A stretch of DNA of 64,000 bases, taken from positions 21,746,991 through 21,810,990 of the forward strand of contig CM043942.1 of NCBI GenBank assembly GCA_014529385.2. The letters are read 5' to 3'. This DNA comes from Adiantum capillus-veneris. Lineage: Eukaryota; Streptophyta; Polypodiopsida; Polypodiales; Pteridaceae. Made by a program: the position numbers and the translations under genes. This document shows positions 11,065 to 20,848 of this stretch, piece after piece. Under the pieces are notes generated by a model. It was given only the letters and a program-made list of their open reading frames with translations. It searched no databases and was not told the DNA's origin. Within the stretch, counting starts at the first letter, position 1. Each line of letters begins with the position of its first letter.

Positions 11065-11184
11065 TGACTAAAATACAGGAAAGCATCACGAATGAAACAC
11101 TCGAACAATGCGTGTTGACTAATCATTCGAACACATAATACTTTCTGTGGGGATTCTTTGGACCTCGACTCGAGAGCCAAGATC
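11065..11184 (-). mobile_element. Older LARD fragment, left part (host of LARD-2)
   Basis: This matches the internal gag-like region of LARD-2 (about 12993-13112). It breaks at AGATC (11180-11184) and resumes at 15380. Its left edge joins the copia relic with a few shared bases (TGA). Confidence 0.85.
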
Positions 11185-12313
11185 TGTAAGGTGCAGCGGA
11201 ATGAATGTTGAACTTTGCTCAAGATGAGTGCTCCGAACTGTGCTCAAGGGTTCCTTTTACTTACGGAAGGAAGAGCATTCCGTTAATTTAGTGAGAGAGT
11301 GCAATGGACACAAACAAAGTGGATGAACACTATGAATGAAGGTGTTGAGACTGAGAGATAGAGAGAGAAGAGAATACGACACCAGGAAGTTGTCAAACGC
11401 TCCTCCGAAGGCCCTACTCTCTATGGCGAGAGCAGTCTACTTATGATTGCACAAATCTCTACAATGCTTGGACTTGCCGACGATGTCGACGACGAGACGG
11501 GCTGAAATCTGAAAATGCTAATGGCTGAAATCTGCAAATCTTTATCTGTTGAATTCTGACTCTATGTCGATGACGACGGCGATGACGAATATGCAACGAC
11601 GACGCGCTGAAAACGCAGATGCTGAAATCTGCGTTTTCCGGGCTGAAACTGCAAACTTCGCGGGATTTGACGGTGCGGCAAGGATCTGCTGCACGAAGGT
11701 GAGATCTGCGAGGTTTGGGGGTTCTACTGCGATGCTTGACTGCTGAAAATTGAAAACGCCGAGTCTAATGGAAGTTCTATCGCGAAGGTCTACAAAAACG
11801 TTGATGGCTTCAAGTTGATGCAAAAACGCTAGGACTGAAAATGCTGAAAAACGCCACGTGATCTTTGGTGAAAACGCTTGCTTTTCTGTGGTCTAGGTTC
11901 ATGTTGAGAAGATGCTCCTGAGGGCCTGCTGCACAGGGTGCCTGTGCTCTCCTTCCTGTTTCTACCAGAAATGCTTAGCACTAGGTTTGCTTATATATTA
12001 TCGTAGCAAAGTTGCCCTACCTAGTTCCCCACAAAAGTCACTTAATAAATAAGTGAAAAATGTCAAAAATAGGGAAAATAGGTCTAATGCACTGGAAAAT
12101 TCCCCTGATGGATTCTGATGAGAATGCTAATGATCATGATGTGTGCCACAGGAGGATATGCATCTAATCTAAGTGTCTGGACATGCACGGTCTGCGAACA
12201 GACTCACAAAAGTGTCAGATCACTTCCTATTCTAGACTGACTTGACTGAATTTGAACCCTGGTCATGTTGTAGCTTGTCCACGGACACGTAGGGTTGGAT
12301 GTGTCACGTGACA
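11185..12313 (-). repeat. 3' LTR of LARD-2
   Basis: On the plus strand it begins TGTAAGGTGCAG and ends GTCACGTGACA, giving TG...CA termini. It carries the TATA region (plus-strand 11991-12002) and the GTTTT motif series in reverse complement (about 11750-11890). It corresponds to 14232-15379 with scattered substitutions and small indels. Confidence 0.92.
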
Positions 12314-12326
12314 TCCCCTCCTTTTC
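12314..12326 (-). promoter_or_regulatory. Polypurine tract of LARD-2
   Basis: Reverse complement GAAAAGGAGGGGA, identical to the LARD-1 tract, immediately 5' of the 3' LTR in element orientation. Confidence 0.85.
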
Positions 12327-13014
12327 AAAGTGAGGTATTGGTACCGAACTGTATGGTGTCGAGGGAGATCGCCAATAGCATCCGGAATCCTGGAAAGGAC
12401 TCTTCGCCGGCCCACTCTGATGCATCAGTCGTGCGATACTTGAACTTCATAAAGGTCTGCAACGCTTACTTCTTTGGGCCGCGCCGAAAGCGACACAAAG
12501 TCTTATGTGGCTCCTTCAATGCTTCAACTTCGTTTAGAGTCATGCATCTACCTTCTTCAAGAATCTCCGAAGCTGAAAATTCCTGAAACCACTTCCAACA
12601 CAAAAACATGAACATACCTATTCCATGTAAAGTGAATGGAAAAAATCTTGTCTTCCTCAAAGACTATGCATGCAATGTAGATGAACAAATAGACGGAGTG
12701 CCAACCCGTTCACCACACACACGCAAACAATGAGATCGAATAGTGTCTTTCTAATCTAAATCAATCAACTTTGGCAATTCACAACGGAAATGCCCATGCT
12801 TGGTGCTCATACTTTCTTATGCTCTTTCTACAACTGTGTCATGCCAAGGAAGAGGTATAGAATGTGACTTCCTCGAATGCATACTTTTCAGCTTTTCATG
12901 AATAATCCATGCATACATCCGTGCTCATTCATGAATGAAATGTGCTCAACAAACAATATGTCATGCCTAGAAAAAGGGATCACATAAGGACGCTGACCAA
13001 AATACAGGAAACGA

Positions 13015-13968
13015 TCACGAATGAAACACTAGAACAAATGCGTGTTGACTAATCATTCGAACACATAGTACTTCCTGTGAGGGTTCTTTGGCCCTCGACT
13101 TGAGAGCCAAGACCGCTTCTTCGGGATTGATCAAATCTACAATGAGGTTAGCTTCGCTAGAAAAAGCATCAACTACACCATCATCCTTGTGAACAATCAC
13201 GTCATCTTTATCGTGCAAATCATCATGCTTGTGAGAAATCACATCTTGATCAACATGCAAATCATCATGCTTGTCCTTATCATCCAAATCATCATGCTCA
13301 TCATTATCATTCAAATCATCATGCAAATCCTGTGTATCATGCTAAGACGAGACTGAGAGAGTCTCCTTTTCCCGAATCTCTTGCATCTGTGTCTGCACTT
13401 GAGATAAGAGTCGCAACAACTCTTGCATGTGTCGCGCTTGCTCATGCTCACGCTCTATGGCTGCCTTTCTTTCTGCTTCTCTTTCAGCTTTTCTTCTTGT
13501 GTGTCTGCGATCCATTTCTGCTTTTCTTTCTTTGCATTCACGATCAAATTCTGTCATTATCTCCGCTTTTCTTGCTTCGCGTTCTAACTTCCTGTCCATA
13601 AACATTTGCTCCAACTCCTCCATAGGAGTTAGTGCAATCCTTGGCGTAGATGGGGAAGAGGGAGGGTCGGAAAAACCTCCTGATGGGGAAAATTCTTCTT
13701 CCCCTCTCTCATGCTCATCACCTCCAAGCGAAGTATCCATTCCGCTTCGAGTGATGACCATCCACTGAAGTCTTGGGTTCTTAAGTTCTCGAGGAACTTG
13801 GGTTCGTGGGGTTCTTGGGTTCTTGGGGGTCTTGAGTTCGTGAGGTTCTTGAGGGTCTAGAGGTTCTTGAGTTCTTCTTCGCTTGCAATCTATGTTAGAG
13901 AAGGATCTTCTCTTCACCCGAGTTCTGCTCTTTTCCGCGGGCGCACCCCTTGGCGGCCTTGCGCTCAC
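13015..13968 (-). pseudogene. LARD-2 gag-like protein, one nonsense codon
   Basis: A single frame runs from 13968 (MSARPPRGAP) to 13015, interrupted only by a TAG at 13342-13344. LARD-1 keeps two extra codon pairs at that point and reads through. Order: basic Pro/Lys/Arg N-terminus (about 65 residues), MVITRSGMD and a GDEHERGEEEF acidic patch, a Pro/Ser-rich spacer with TPRIALTPME, a long Arg/Glu/Lys-rich predicted coiled coil ending LLRLLSQVQTQMQEIREKE, then His/Asp-rich repeats (HDDLHD variants) and a hydrophobic tail. No zinc knuckle or protease is visible. Function unknown; a particle or RNA-binding role is inferred from position. Confidence 0.65.
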
Positions 13969-14218
13969 ACCAAGGTTGCTTTTCCCACATCACGTCGATT
14001 GGCCGGTCGCTAAGTGCACGATCCGCTCTCAATGAGTGAAAAGAGGCACAAGGGGAGGCTGGACAAGCTCTTCTTTCTTGGGTTTCCTGTCACTCTTCAA
14101 AAACACGATTAGGAATCAACACGCCCAAATGGACTTGGGTTACGTGCGACCGCAACAGGAAAAAAAAAGTTTGTGGTTCTTGTGGTTCTTTCCTTGAGTG
14201 ATACAGAACACTGCCAAA

Positions 14219-14231
14219 GCTTTGATACCAA
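14219..14231 (-). promoter_or_regulatory. Primer-binding site of LARD-2
   Basis: The reverse complement reads TTGGTATCAAAGC, one base different from the LARD-1 site. It abuts the LTR terminus at 14232. Confidence 0.8.
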
Positions 14232-15379
14232 TGTTAGGTGCAGCGGAATGAATGTTGAACCTTGCTCAAGATGAGTGCTCCGAACTGTGCTCAAGGGTTC
14301 CTTTTACTTACGGAAGAGCCTTCCGTTCCTTTAGTGAGAGAGTGCAATGGACACAAACAAAGTGGATGAACACTGTGAATGAAGGTGTTGAGACTGAGCG
14401 ATAGAGAGAGAAGAGAATACGACACCAGGAAGTTGTCAAACCCTCCTCCGAAGGCCCCACTCTCTATGGCGAGAGCGGTCTACTTATGATTGCACAAATC
14501 TCTACAATGCTTGGACTTGCCAACGATGTCGACGATGATGAGGACGACGACGAGACGGGCTGAAATCTGAAAATGCTAATGGCTGAAATCTGCAAATCTG
14601 TATCTGCTGAATTCTGACTCTATGTCCATGACGACGGCGATGATGATGATTCAACGACAACGCGCTGAAAACGCAGATGCTGAAATCTGCGTTTACCGGG
14701 CTGAAACTGCAAACTTCACGGGATCTGACGGTGTGGCGAGGATCTGCTGCGGGAAGGTGAGATCTGCGAGGTTTGGGGGTTCTACTGCGATGCTTGACTG
14801 CTGAAAACTGAAAACGCTGAGTCTAATGGAGGTTCTGTCGCGAAGGTCTGCAAAAACGTTGATGGCTTCAGGTTGATGCAAAAACGCTAGGGCTGAAAAT
14901 GCTGAAAAACACTAGGTGATCTTTGGTGAAAACATTGGCTTTTCTGTGGTCTAGGTTCTTGTTGAGAAGATGCTCCAGAGGGCCTGCTGCACAGGGTGCC
15001 TGTGCTCTCCTTCCTGCTTCTACCAGAAATGCCTAGCACTAGGTTTGCTTATATATTATCGTAGCAAAATTGCCCTACCTAGTTCCCAACAAAAGTCACT
15101 TAATAAATAAGTGAAAAATGTCAAAAATAGGAAAATAGGTCTAATGCACTGGAAAATTCCCCTGATGGATTCTGACGGATTCTGATGGGAATGTTGATGG
15201 TCATGCTGTGTGCAACCGGAGGATATGCATCTAATCTAAGTGTCTGGACATGCATGGTCTGCGAACAGACTCACAAAAGTGCCAGATCACTTCCTATTCT
15301 AGACTGCCTTGACTGAATTGAACCCTAGTCATACTGTAGCTTGACCACGGACACATAGGGTTGGATGTGTCACGTGACA
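14232..15379 (-). repeat. 5' LTR of LARD-2
   Basis: Plus-strand start TGTTAGGTGCAG and end TCACGTGACA. The same length class, TATA region and motif series as 11185-12313. The right TSD copy AGATC follows at 15380. Confidence 0.92.
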
Positions 15380-15574
15380 AGATCAGTTCTTCGAGATTGA
15401 TCGAATCTGCAATGAGGTTAGCTTTACTAGAAAAAGCATCAACTAAACCATCATCCTTATGAACAATCACATCTTTATCATGCAAATCATCATGCTTGTG
15501 AATAATCACATCTATATCATGCAAAGCATCATGCTCGTGAATAATCACATCTTGATCATGCAAATCATCATGCT
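15380..15574 (-). mobile_element. Older LARD fragment, right part
   Basis: It continues the sequence interrupted at 11184 and corresponds to about 13112-13250 of LARD-2, including ATCATG/CAAATC repeats that encode the His/Asp-rich region on the minus strand. It ends where an LTR-like TGTAACAG begins at 15575. Confidence 0.8.
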
Positions 15575-16092
15575 TGTAACAGACCTGGACACTCCAAGTC
15601 GAGAATCTAACGCGACACCACAAGAATTCACTTCAAAACAGTTCACACTTCAGAGTTCACAATTGATTCGACACTGGCCGGCGGCGGAGTTCCGTGCCTA
15701 GAGATATTGGCCCCAAAGACTGGCGCCCCTTTCGGTATTTCTTTTTGTATTAATCTACAACTCAAAGTACAAGTGAGTGGGAGGCTCTCACTCTCAGACT
15801 CTGCGTCCAGATGCTCTGAGACGTGGAAGCCTGTCCACTTATTTAAAGGTTTACAAGGGATGCTAAAAGCAGAGCCCAAAAGCTTTAAAAATCAAAAGCT
15901 ATCCCAAAAATAAAGCATAGTCATTCTTCTCACAAGGCCTGTTAGAAAAATAGAGCAAAAACTCTCTTTCTCTTGCAAATTGCGTAGCCCAAAAACTGGC
16001 CCAAAATCTGCCCTGCTTTTCCATACGCTGCTGCTACGTGAGCATCCCGTAAATCGCGCCGCAAATTTCGGCATGTCCGTATATATATATCA
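15575..16092 (-). repeat. Possible solo LTR, minus strand
   Basis: The unit has TG at the left and CA at the right. Read on the minus strand it starts TGATATATAT, contains a TATA-like TTTAAATAAG region and ends GGTCTGTTACA, the layout of an LTR. No second copy, PBS or clear TSD is visible, so the boundaries and identity are tentative. It breaks an older LARD fragment on its left. Confidence 0.4.
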
Positions 16093-16191
16093 CCCAAGTG
16101 TGGTAGATTGGATATGCCATTTCCCTCTTGAATAATAGGTCTTGAGTTCAACTCTGCTCGTTGGATAGACGTTAAAATTCTCTTCTTCTTC

Positions 16192-16194
<3 letters not shown>
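16093..16194 (+). mobile_element. SINE-like tRNA-derived fragment
   Basis: This contains a degenerate A-box-like GTGGTAGATTGG and, about 40 bp on, a B-box-like GAGTTCAACTC, as in a tRNA-related SINE head. GACGTTAAAATTCTC and TTC repeats lead into a (CT)n tail. The same GACGTTAAAACTCTCTTC block leads into CT/CA repeats near 30640, which supports a dispersed repeat. Confidence 0.4.
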
Positions 16195-16275
<81 letters not shown>

Positions 16276-16330
16276 CACCCCCCCTGCCCCGCGCTGTCCC
16301 TGCACCCCCAACCTCCTGTCCCCATCCAGA

Positions 16331-16405
<75 letters not shown>
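16195..16405. repeat. Compound (CT)n-(GT)n-C-rich-(CT)n microsatellite
   Basis: (CT)n runs from about 16195 to 16258, then a short (GT)n, a C-rich island with CTGCACCCCC words (16276-16330), and a second (CT)n to 16405. The coding part of LINE-B1 starts at the very next base, so the tract is a junction. Confidence 0.9.
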
Positions 16406-16408
<3 letters not shown>

Positions 16409-18334
16409 CGCAAGGCAGGTGACCTTCAAGGTGTCAAGGCTGAAATGATTAAATGGACAAGCAAGAAAACACGATATTGGATATGCGATATGTTTAACCT
16501 TGCACTTCAGTATGGCATGCCTCATGATTGGAGTGCAAATTGGATCAAACCTTTGCACAAAGGAGGAGATGTAAACAATGTGAACAACTATCGCACTATA
16601 ATGGTTGGTTCTTTGATGGCAAAGTTATTTGGATGTATCATGGAGATGAAGATAAGTGAATGGGCTGAAAAGAATGGCAAACGTGCGCTTGGCCAAGCAG
16701 GTTTTCGAAAGCATCATAGCACTATTGATCACCTTGTCACTCTTCGAGTTCTTATGGAAGCGTCTCGATTGAAAGGAAAAAAGTTGTATTGTTGCTTTGT
16801 GGATTTTAAGAAAGCTTTTGACATGGTACCGCGAGGAAATCTTTGGAGACGTATGCAAAGCCTTCAAGTGCCGAGAGAATTTATGCATGCAGTCTTTCGC
16901 ATCTACCAAAAAGTGATATGTCGATTACGTATGGGAGATGGAATTTCAGAATTTTTTGCAAGCACTATTGGTGTCAAACAAGGATGCCCACTTTCCCCAA
17001 CCCTCTTTGGGCTACTCATTGATGAATTGGAATACATGGTTCTTGATTTTATGCAGCAAGAAGGCATAGAAGAGGTTAAGATTGGAAATGCGGTGATCAT
17101 GCTTTTGCTTTATGCCGATGATGTAGTGCTCTTGGCACATACCTTAGAAGATGCACAAAAGCTTATGAGTGTCTTGGAACGCTTTTGCCTACATAGCGGG
17201 CTGATCGTGAATGGATCCAAAACCAAGGTTATGCTTGTAAAGACCCTCAATGACGAAAATCCATGCATTGTATACAACAATGAGAAACTTGAAGTGGTAG
17301 ATCACTTCAAGTACCTTGGCCTTGAGGTTCCATCCAATCATAAATGGAAGGATTGTGCAATGCGTCGCTTGGAAGCCGGAAAGAGGGCTTATTATGCATT
17401 TGAGAACATGTGCAATGCAGGAGAGATCAAGTGTTGGGCTCTCAAAAAGTACCTCTTTGACACATTGGTGACACCGGTGCTTCTTTATGGAGTGGAGGTG
17501 TGGGGTGGAAGCATCGGGAAGTCTACTTGGAAAGAGTTTGAGAATGTCCAAAAGCGTTTTCTCACCAACTTTCTCCAAGTCAAGACACAAACACCCTACA
17601 TGCTCTTACTTCTTGAGTCCGGATCGCTTCCCATTGAGGTCTTGGGCATGGAAAGGGTTGTGGAGTACATGCGTAAGACACAATGTAGCCCTTTGCATCG
17701 ACTTCCTAGAATCGCATATGAAGCAAGTCAAAAGGTTCAAAAGACATGCAAGAGCAAAATACTAAGTTCGGGGTGGATGCTTGATATCAAGAAATGGTTT
17801 GGAAGATGGGATGCATGTCACTTGGTCAAGGATGCGTCGATCGACTCCCAAGTTAATGAGGCCTTCTTACAACGCCAATGTATCATGGCTTGGGAGAAAT
17901 CTGGAGGTTCTCGCTTCAGCCATTACACCACACACGTTGCCCCAAACTACAAATCTCTCTTCTTCTCGGAACGAGGTAACCGAACCCATTCCTACATCCT
18001 TGAGCCCATCCCGTTGAGTGCGATCCGCACCATTGCCTCCATTCGTCTTAGCTCCCATTCTCTACGCTGCGAGACAGGACGTTGGGGCACTGGCGAGGAG
18101 TGTCATCGACTTTGCACCTTATGCCCTCGTCAAGTGCGAGAGAGTGAGTGCCACACACTACTTGAGTGCTCAGCTTTTGACCACATTAGGTCCTCTTTTC
18201 CTCATATATTCAGCCATGAGCTCTCCCTACATACCTTCCTCTCCCAACCACGATGTGGACTCTCTATTGCGACGCTCATTTCAGCCATTTTTGAGCATCG
18301 AGAGTCACTTATGAACTCCACTCACACCATGTGA
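16406..18334 (+). CDS. LINE-B1 reverse transcriptase, 5'-truncated but open
   Basis: An uninterrupted frame of about 640 codons. Upstream in-frame Ser/Leu codons are just microsatellite. It begins in the RT0 region (TRKAGDLQGVKAEMIKW), then NYRTIMVGSLMAKLFG, GQAGFRKHHSTIDHLVTL, CFVDFKKAFDMVPR, GVKQGCPLSPTLFGLLIDELE, and the catalytic LLYADDVVLLA near residue 280. Thumb-like sequence and a C-terminal zinc-binding-type cluster (CTLCPRQ, ECHTLLEC) follow. The endonuclease and ORF1 are missing, as in a 5'-truncated LINE. The open frame suggests a young copy, but with no start context it is probably not expressed as a working retrotransposase. It is the same family as LINE-B2. Confidence 0.88.
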
Positions 18335-18387
18335 CATGTTCATTTGGTCCCATAGGTCATATTTGACCTCCCAGGACGATAATAGAA

Positions 18388-18390
<3 letters not shown>

Positions 18391-18441
<51 letters not shown>
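18391..18441. repeat. (CT)n microsatellite at LINE-B1 3' end
   Basis: About 25 CT units follow a short 3' UTR (18335-18390). Either the LINE ends in this tract or it was inserted into one. No poly-A tail is visible. Confidence 0.9.
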
Positions 18442-18444
<3 letters not shown>

Positions 18445-18963
18445 CCCCCGTGCTGTCCCTGCACCCCCGTCCTCTGCTCTCCCGCTGCCCCTGCTTACGT
18501 GTTGCCCCCTTCACCCCCGCCCTTTGTTCGTGTGTTGCCCCCCCCCCCCCCCCCCTGCTCGCGTGCTATCCCTGCCCCTGTCCTCTGCTCTCCCGCTGCC
18601 CCTGCACCCGCCCTAACCTAGCGCGTAGAGAGAGAGAAAGAGGGGAGGGGAAAAGTAGCGTAGAGAGAGAAAGAGGGGGAAAAGAGCGTAGAGAGAGAGA
18701 GGGGAAAATTTGCATAGAGAGAGAAAGAGAAATGTTGTGTAGAGAGAGAAAGAGGGCAGAGCGTAGAGAGCAAGAGGTGAGAAGCGTAGAGAGAGAATTT
18801 TTGCGAGCGTAGAGAGAAAAAAAAACCCTCGTGTGCGCGTAGAGAGAGAAAGCCTAGCCGCGTAGGGAAAAAAAAAAAAAAGAATAGCCGCGTGCCTCTC
18901 CCTTCACTCCTATATCCCTCTCCCCCTCCTGTGGCAGCCTTCCGACCATAAGGAAGCAGAATG
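18442..18963 (+). other. Leader of LINE-B2: C-rich block plus GCGTAGAGAGA repeats
   Basis: A C-rich block with an 18-C run (about 18538-18555) and repeated CTGCCCCTGC words is followed by roughly ten imperfect copies of a unit like GCGTAGAGAGAGAAAG (18615-18860). Coding begins shortly after. Many LINEs have repeated 5' UTR units with promoter activity, and this is probably one. Apparent frames here are low-complexity. Confidence 0.6.
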
Positions 18964-18977
18964 GCAAAGATGACCCG

Positions 18978-19837
18978 ATGGAGGATGCCATCCAAAAATG
19001 CAAAGAAGAGCTGAGCGAGTCCATCAGCATGATCAACCGCCACCTCCTAGGTACTATCAACATACTCGACGCGCACGTGGCAGCACAGGAAAGCACGATA
19101 CATACACTCGAGGATCGCGTGAAGGCCCAAGATGAGGAAATCGCACTACTCAAGAAAGAGCTTGCAGAGGTGCGATTGCAGAATGTCCTCGAAGAGGGAG
19201 AGCTTCAACCCTCAGTGATTGAAGAGCTTAACACGATTAAGGAACAAGTGCGGGCCATCAAAGAAGGTGGGGAGCAACAAAAAGAAATGACAACCTCGTG
19301 GGTAGATGTCATCACAAAGACCCAACAAAAAGCAGAAAAGGCCGAAAAATGGATCAAGATTGTCAAGAAGGGAAAGGCAAGGAAATAACCCCTACCCCCA
19401 CACCAACCATCATCAACTTGACACTAGAAGAGGAGCAAAGGAGACGTGTGCGGGCCTTACACGTAAGGATATGTGGCCTCAAAGACCAAGATAAGGTGGA
19501 GGAAGAGGTGAAAGAACTCATGACTCTAGTGGGGGTCAACGAGCAGACGCATACGAGGGCCTGAAGAGTGGGCACAAAGAAAAGCGGGAGCAACAGAGAA
19601 ACCTCAAAGGAAAGGGCACTCATTCTCCGCTTCCCCTCCAGGGAAGCGAAGAAGGACTTCCTGAAGAAGAGACCGACACTAAAGAAGACTGGCATCTTTC
19701 TTGGAGATGACCTCACCCTCTCGCAGATTGCTCATATGCAAGAAGTAATGCCGGAAATTAGAGCAGCAAGGGAAAAGGGGAAGATTGCTTTTTACAGAGA
19801 TGGAAAGGTGGTGATATTGGAGCGACGTCCCGCATGA
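18978..19837 (+). pseudogene. LINE-B2 ORF1, coiled-coil protein, frameshifted
   Basis: The first frame (18978-19388) is a predicted coiled coil (MEDAIQKCKEEL ... VKAQDEEIALLKKELAEVR) ending in a basic KKGKARK tail. A shift near 19380 continues with PTIINLTLEEEQRRRVRALHVRICGL, then a stop near 19562 and a last part (19568-19837) with ALILRFPSREAKKDFL and IAFYRDGKVVILERR. Coiled coil followed by a small alpha/beta RNA-binding-like domain and a basic end matches the general layout of LINE ORF1 trimers. No zinc knuckle is seen, unlike LINE-A. Confidence 0.65.
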
Positions 19838-19867
19838 CGGTGCAAGACCTATGGGACCACACTAAAG

Positions 19868-20848
19868 ATGGCAACCTGGAATTGTAATGGGTCACTTCGT
19901 CTTGATGTAGGGGCCTTTGAGGATAGCTTCACAGGGAGAGACATCATCTTCTACTCTGAGACGCATCAAGCCCCTGGGCAATCCATGCCACATGTGAGCG
20001 GGTATAGATGGGAGACAGCCTGCAGACAAGAAACCAGATCGGAACACCAAGGACGAGGCTCAGGGGGGGTGGCAATTCTATTCAGGGAGGAGTTGCAGCC
20101 ATTGATATATATAGCGCGCAAGGATGAGCATGCTAGGTACATGTGGGTGAGGCTCAAGGCAGAGACGGGCAGATACCTCTACATTGCTATCTGTTACTTT
20201 CCTCCTAGTACGTCAGTATATGCATCACCTAGGGGACAATCCCCCTTTGCTATTTTGGATAATGACATATGGGAGTTTTCTAAGGATGGTGACATTATCA
20301 TACTAGGGGATTTCAATGCTAGGACTGCCCACCACCAGACAATATTTTATGATACCTCCGAGGAAATGCTTAGGGAGCTGGATGTTACAGAGATGGGTCT
20401 ACCCAGATTATCACAAGATGAGGAATACACGGAATATGGCAGATACTTGATAGATATGGGAACCGCACATAGATTGGCCATTTTGAATGGCCTACAAAGA
20501 TTTTCGACAGCTGGAGGTTTTACTTGCTTTCCACACCGACATGGTGCCAGCACAATGGATTATGTTATGGCCCAGCCAGGTCTCATTCCATTCTTTCAAC
20601 ATTTCATGGTGGGCACTAGGCCAGTTGGAGTGGCAGTTGATCATGCTATCCTATCCTTCTCCCTGACGTTTCAGTTCAGCACAGCTCCATTAGGAGAGGT
20701 CCCTACACACGTCCCGTATACCTTCATGAGGGAGACTGACTCTGTGTATATGGATGACATATACAGGAAGCTATGCACCCAGGAGCCAAGACGGCCACTA
20801 GATGAACTCACTCAGATATTGACAGAGAAGCTCCATGATGCAGCATGA
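19868..20848 (+). CDS. LINE-B2 AP endonuclease domain
   Basis: An open frame of 326 codons from MATWNCNGSLR. It has the exonuclease-III/AP-endonuclease hallmarks: N-terminal WNCNG, a catalytic Glu in YSETHQ, RGSGGVAILF, GDFNART, and a C-terminal block with MDYVMAQ and VDHAIL. The stop TGA at 20846-20848 overlaps the ATG that opens the RT frame (ATGA). The domain nicks the target site. The overlap may be a real stop/restart or the trace of a frameshift. Confidence 0.85.
   Translation: MATWNCNGSLRLDVGAFEDSFTGRDIIFYSETHQAPGQSMPHVSGYRWETACRQETRSEHQGRGSGGVAILFREELQPLIYIARKDEHARYMWVRLKAETGRYLYIAICYFPPSTSVYASPRGQSPFAILDNDIWEFSKDGDIIILGDFNARTAHHQTIFYDTSEEMLRELDVTEMGLPRLSQDEEYTEYGRYLIDMGTAHRLAILNGLQRFSTAGGFTCFPHRHGASTMDYVMAQPGLIPFFQHFMVGTRPVGVAVDHAILSFSLTFQFSTAPLGEVPTHVPYTFMRETDSVYMDDIYRKLCTQEPRRPLDELTQILTEKLHDAA

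Larger units (their letters stand above)
11185..15379 (-). mobile_element. LARD-2, complete gag-only LTR retrotransposon with TSD
   Basis: A minus-strand element bounded by TSD AGATC (11180-11184 and 15380-15384). In element order: 5' LTR 15379-14232, PBS, gag-like frame 13968-13015, PPT, 3' LTR 12313-11185. No pol domain is present in the roughly 1.9 kb internal region. The LTRs are very similar to one another and to those of LARD-1. It is inserted in the gag-like region of an older relative, so one family has jumped into itself. Confidence 0.95.

Noticed and set aside
15575-16092. TSD for the possible solo LTR
   Set aside because: Flanking pentamers (ATGCT left, CCCAA right) do not match, and alternative edges gave no match either.
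16172-16558. Long Arg/Glu-repeat and Ser/Leu-repeat ORFs over CT/GA microsatellites (also at 18305, 30638, 34820, 41355, 56201)
   Set aside because: Any dinucleotide repeat without stops gives open frames on both strands. No domain or start context supports translation.
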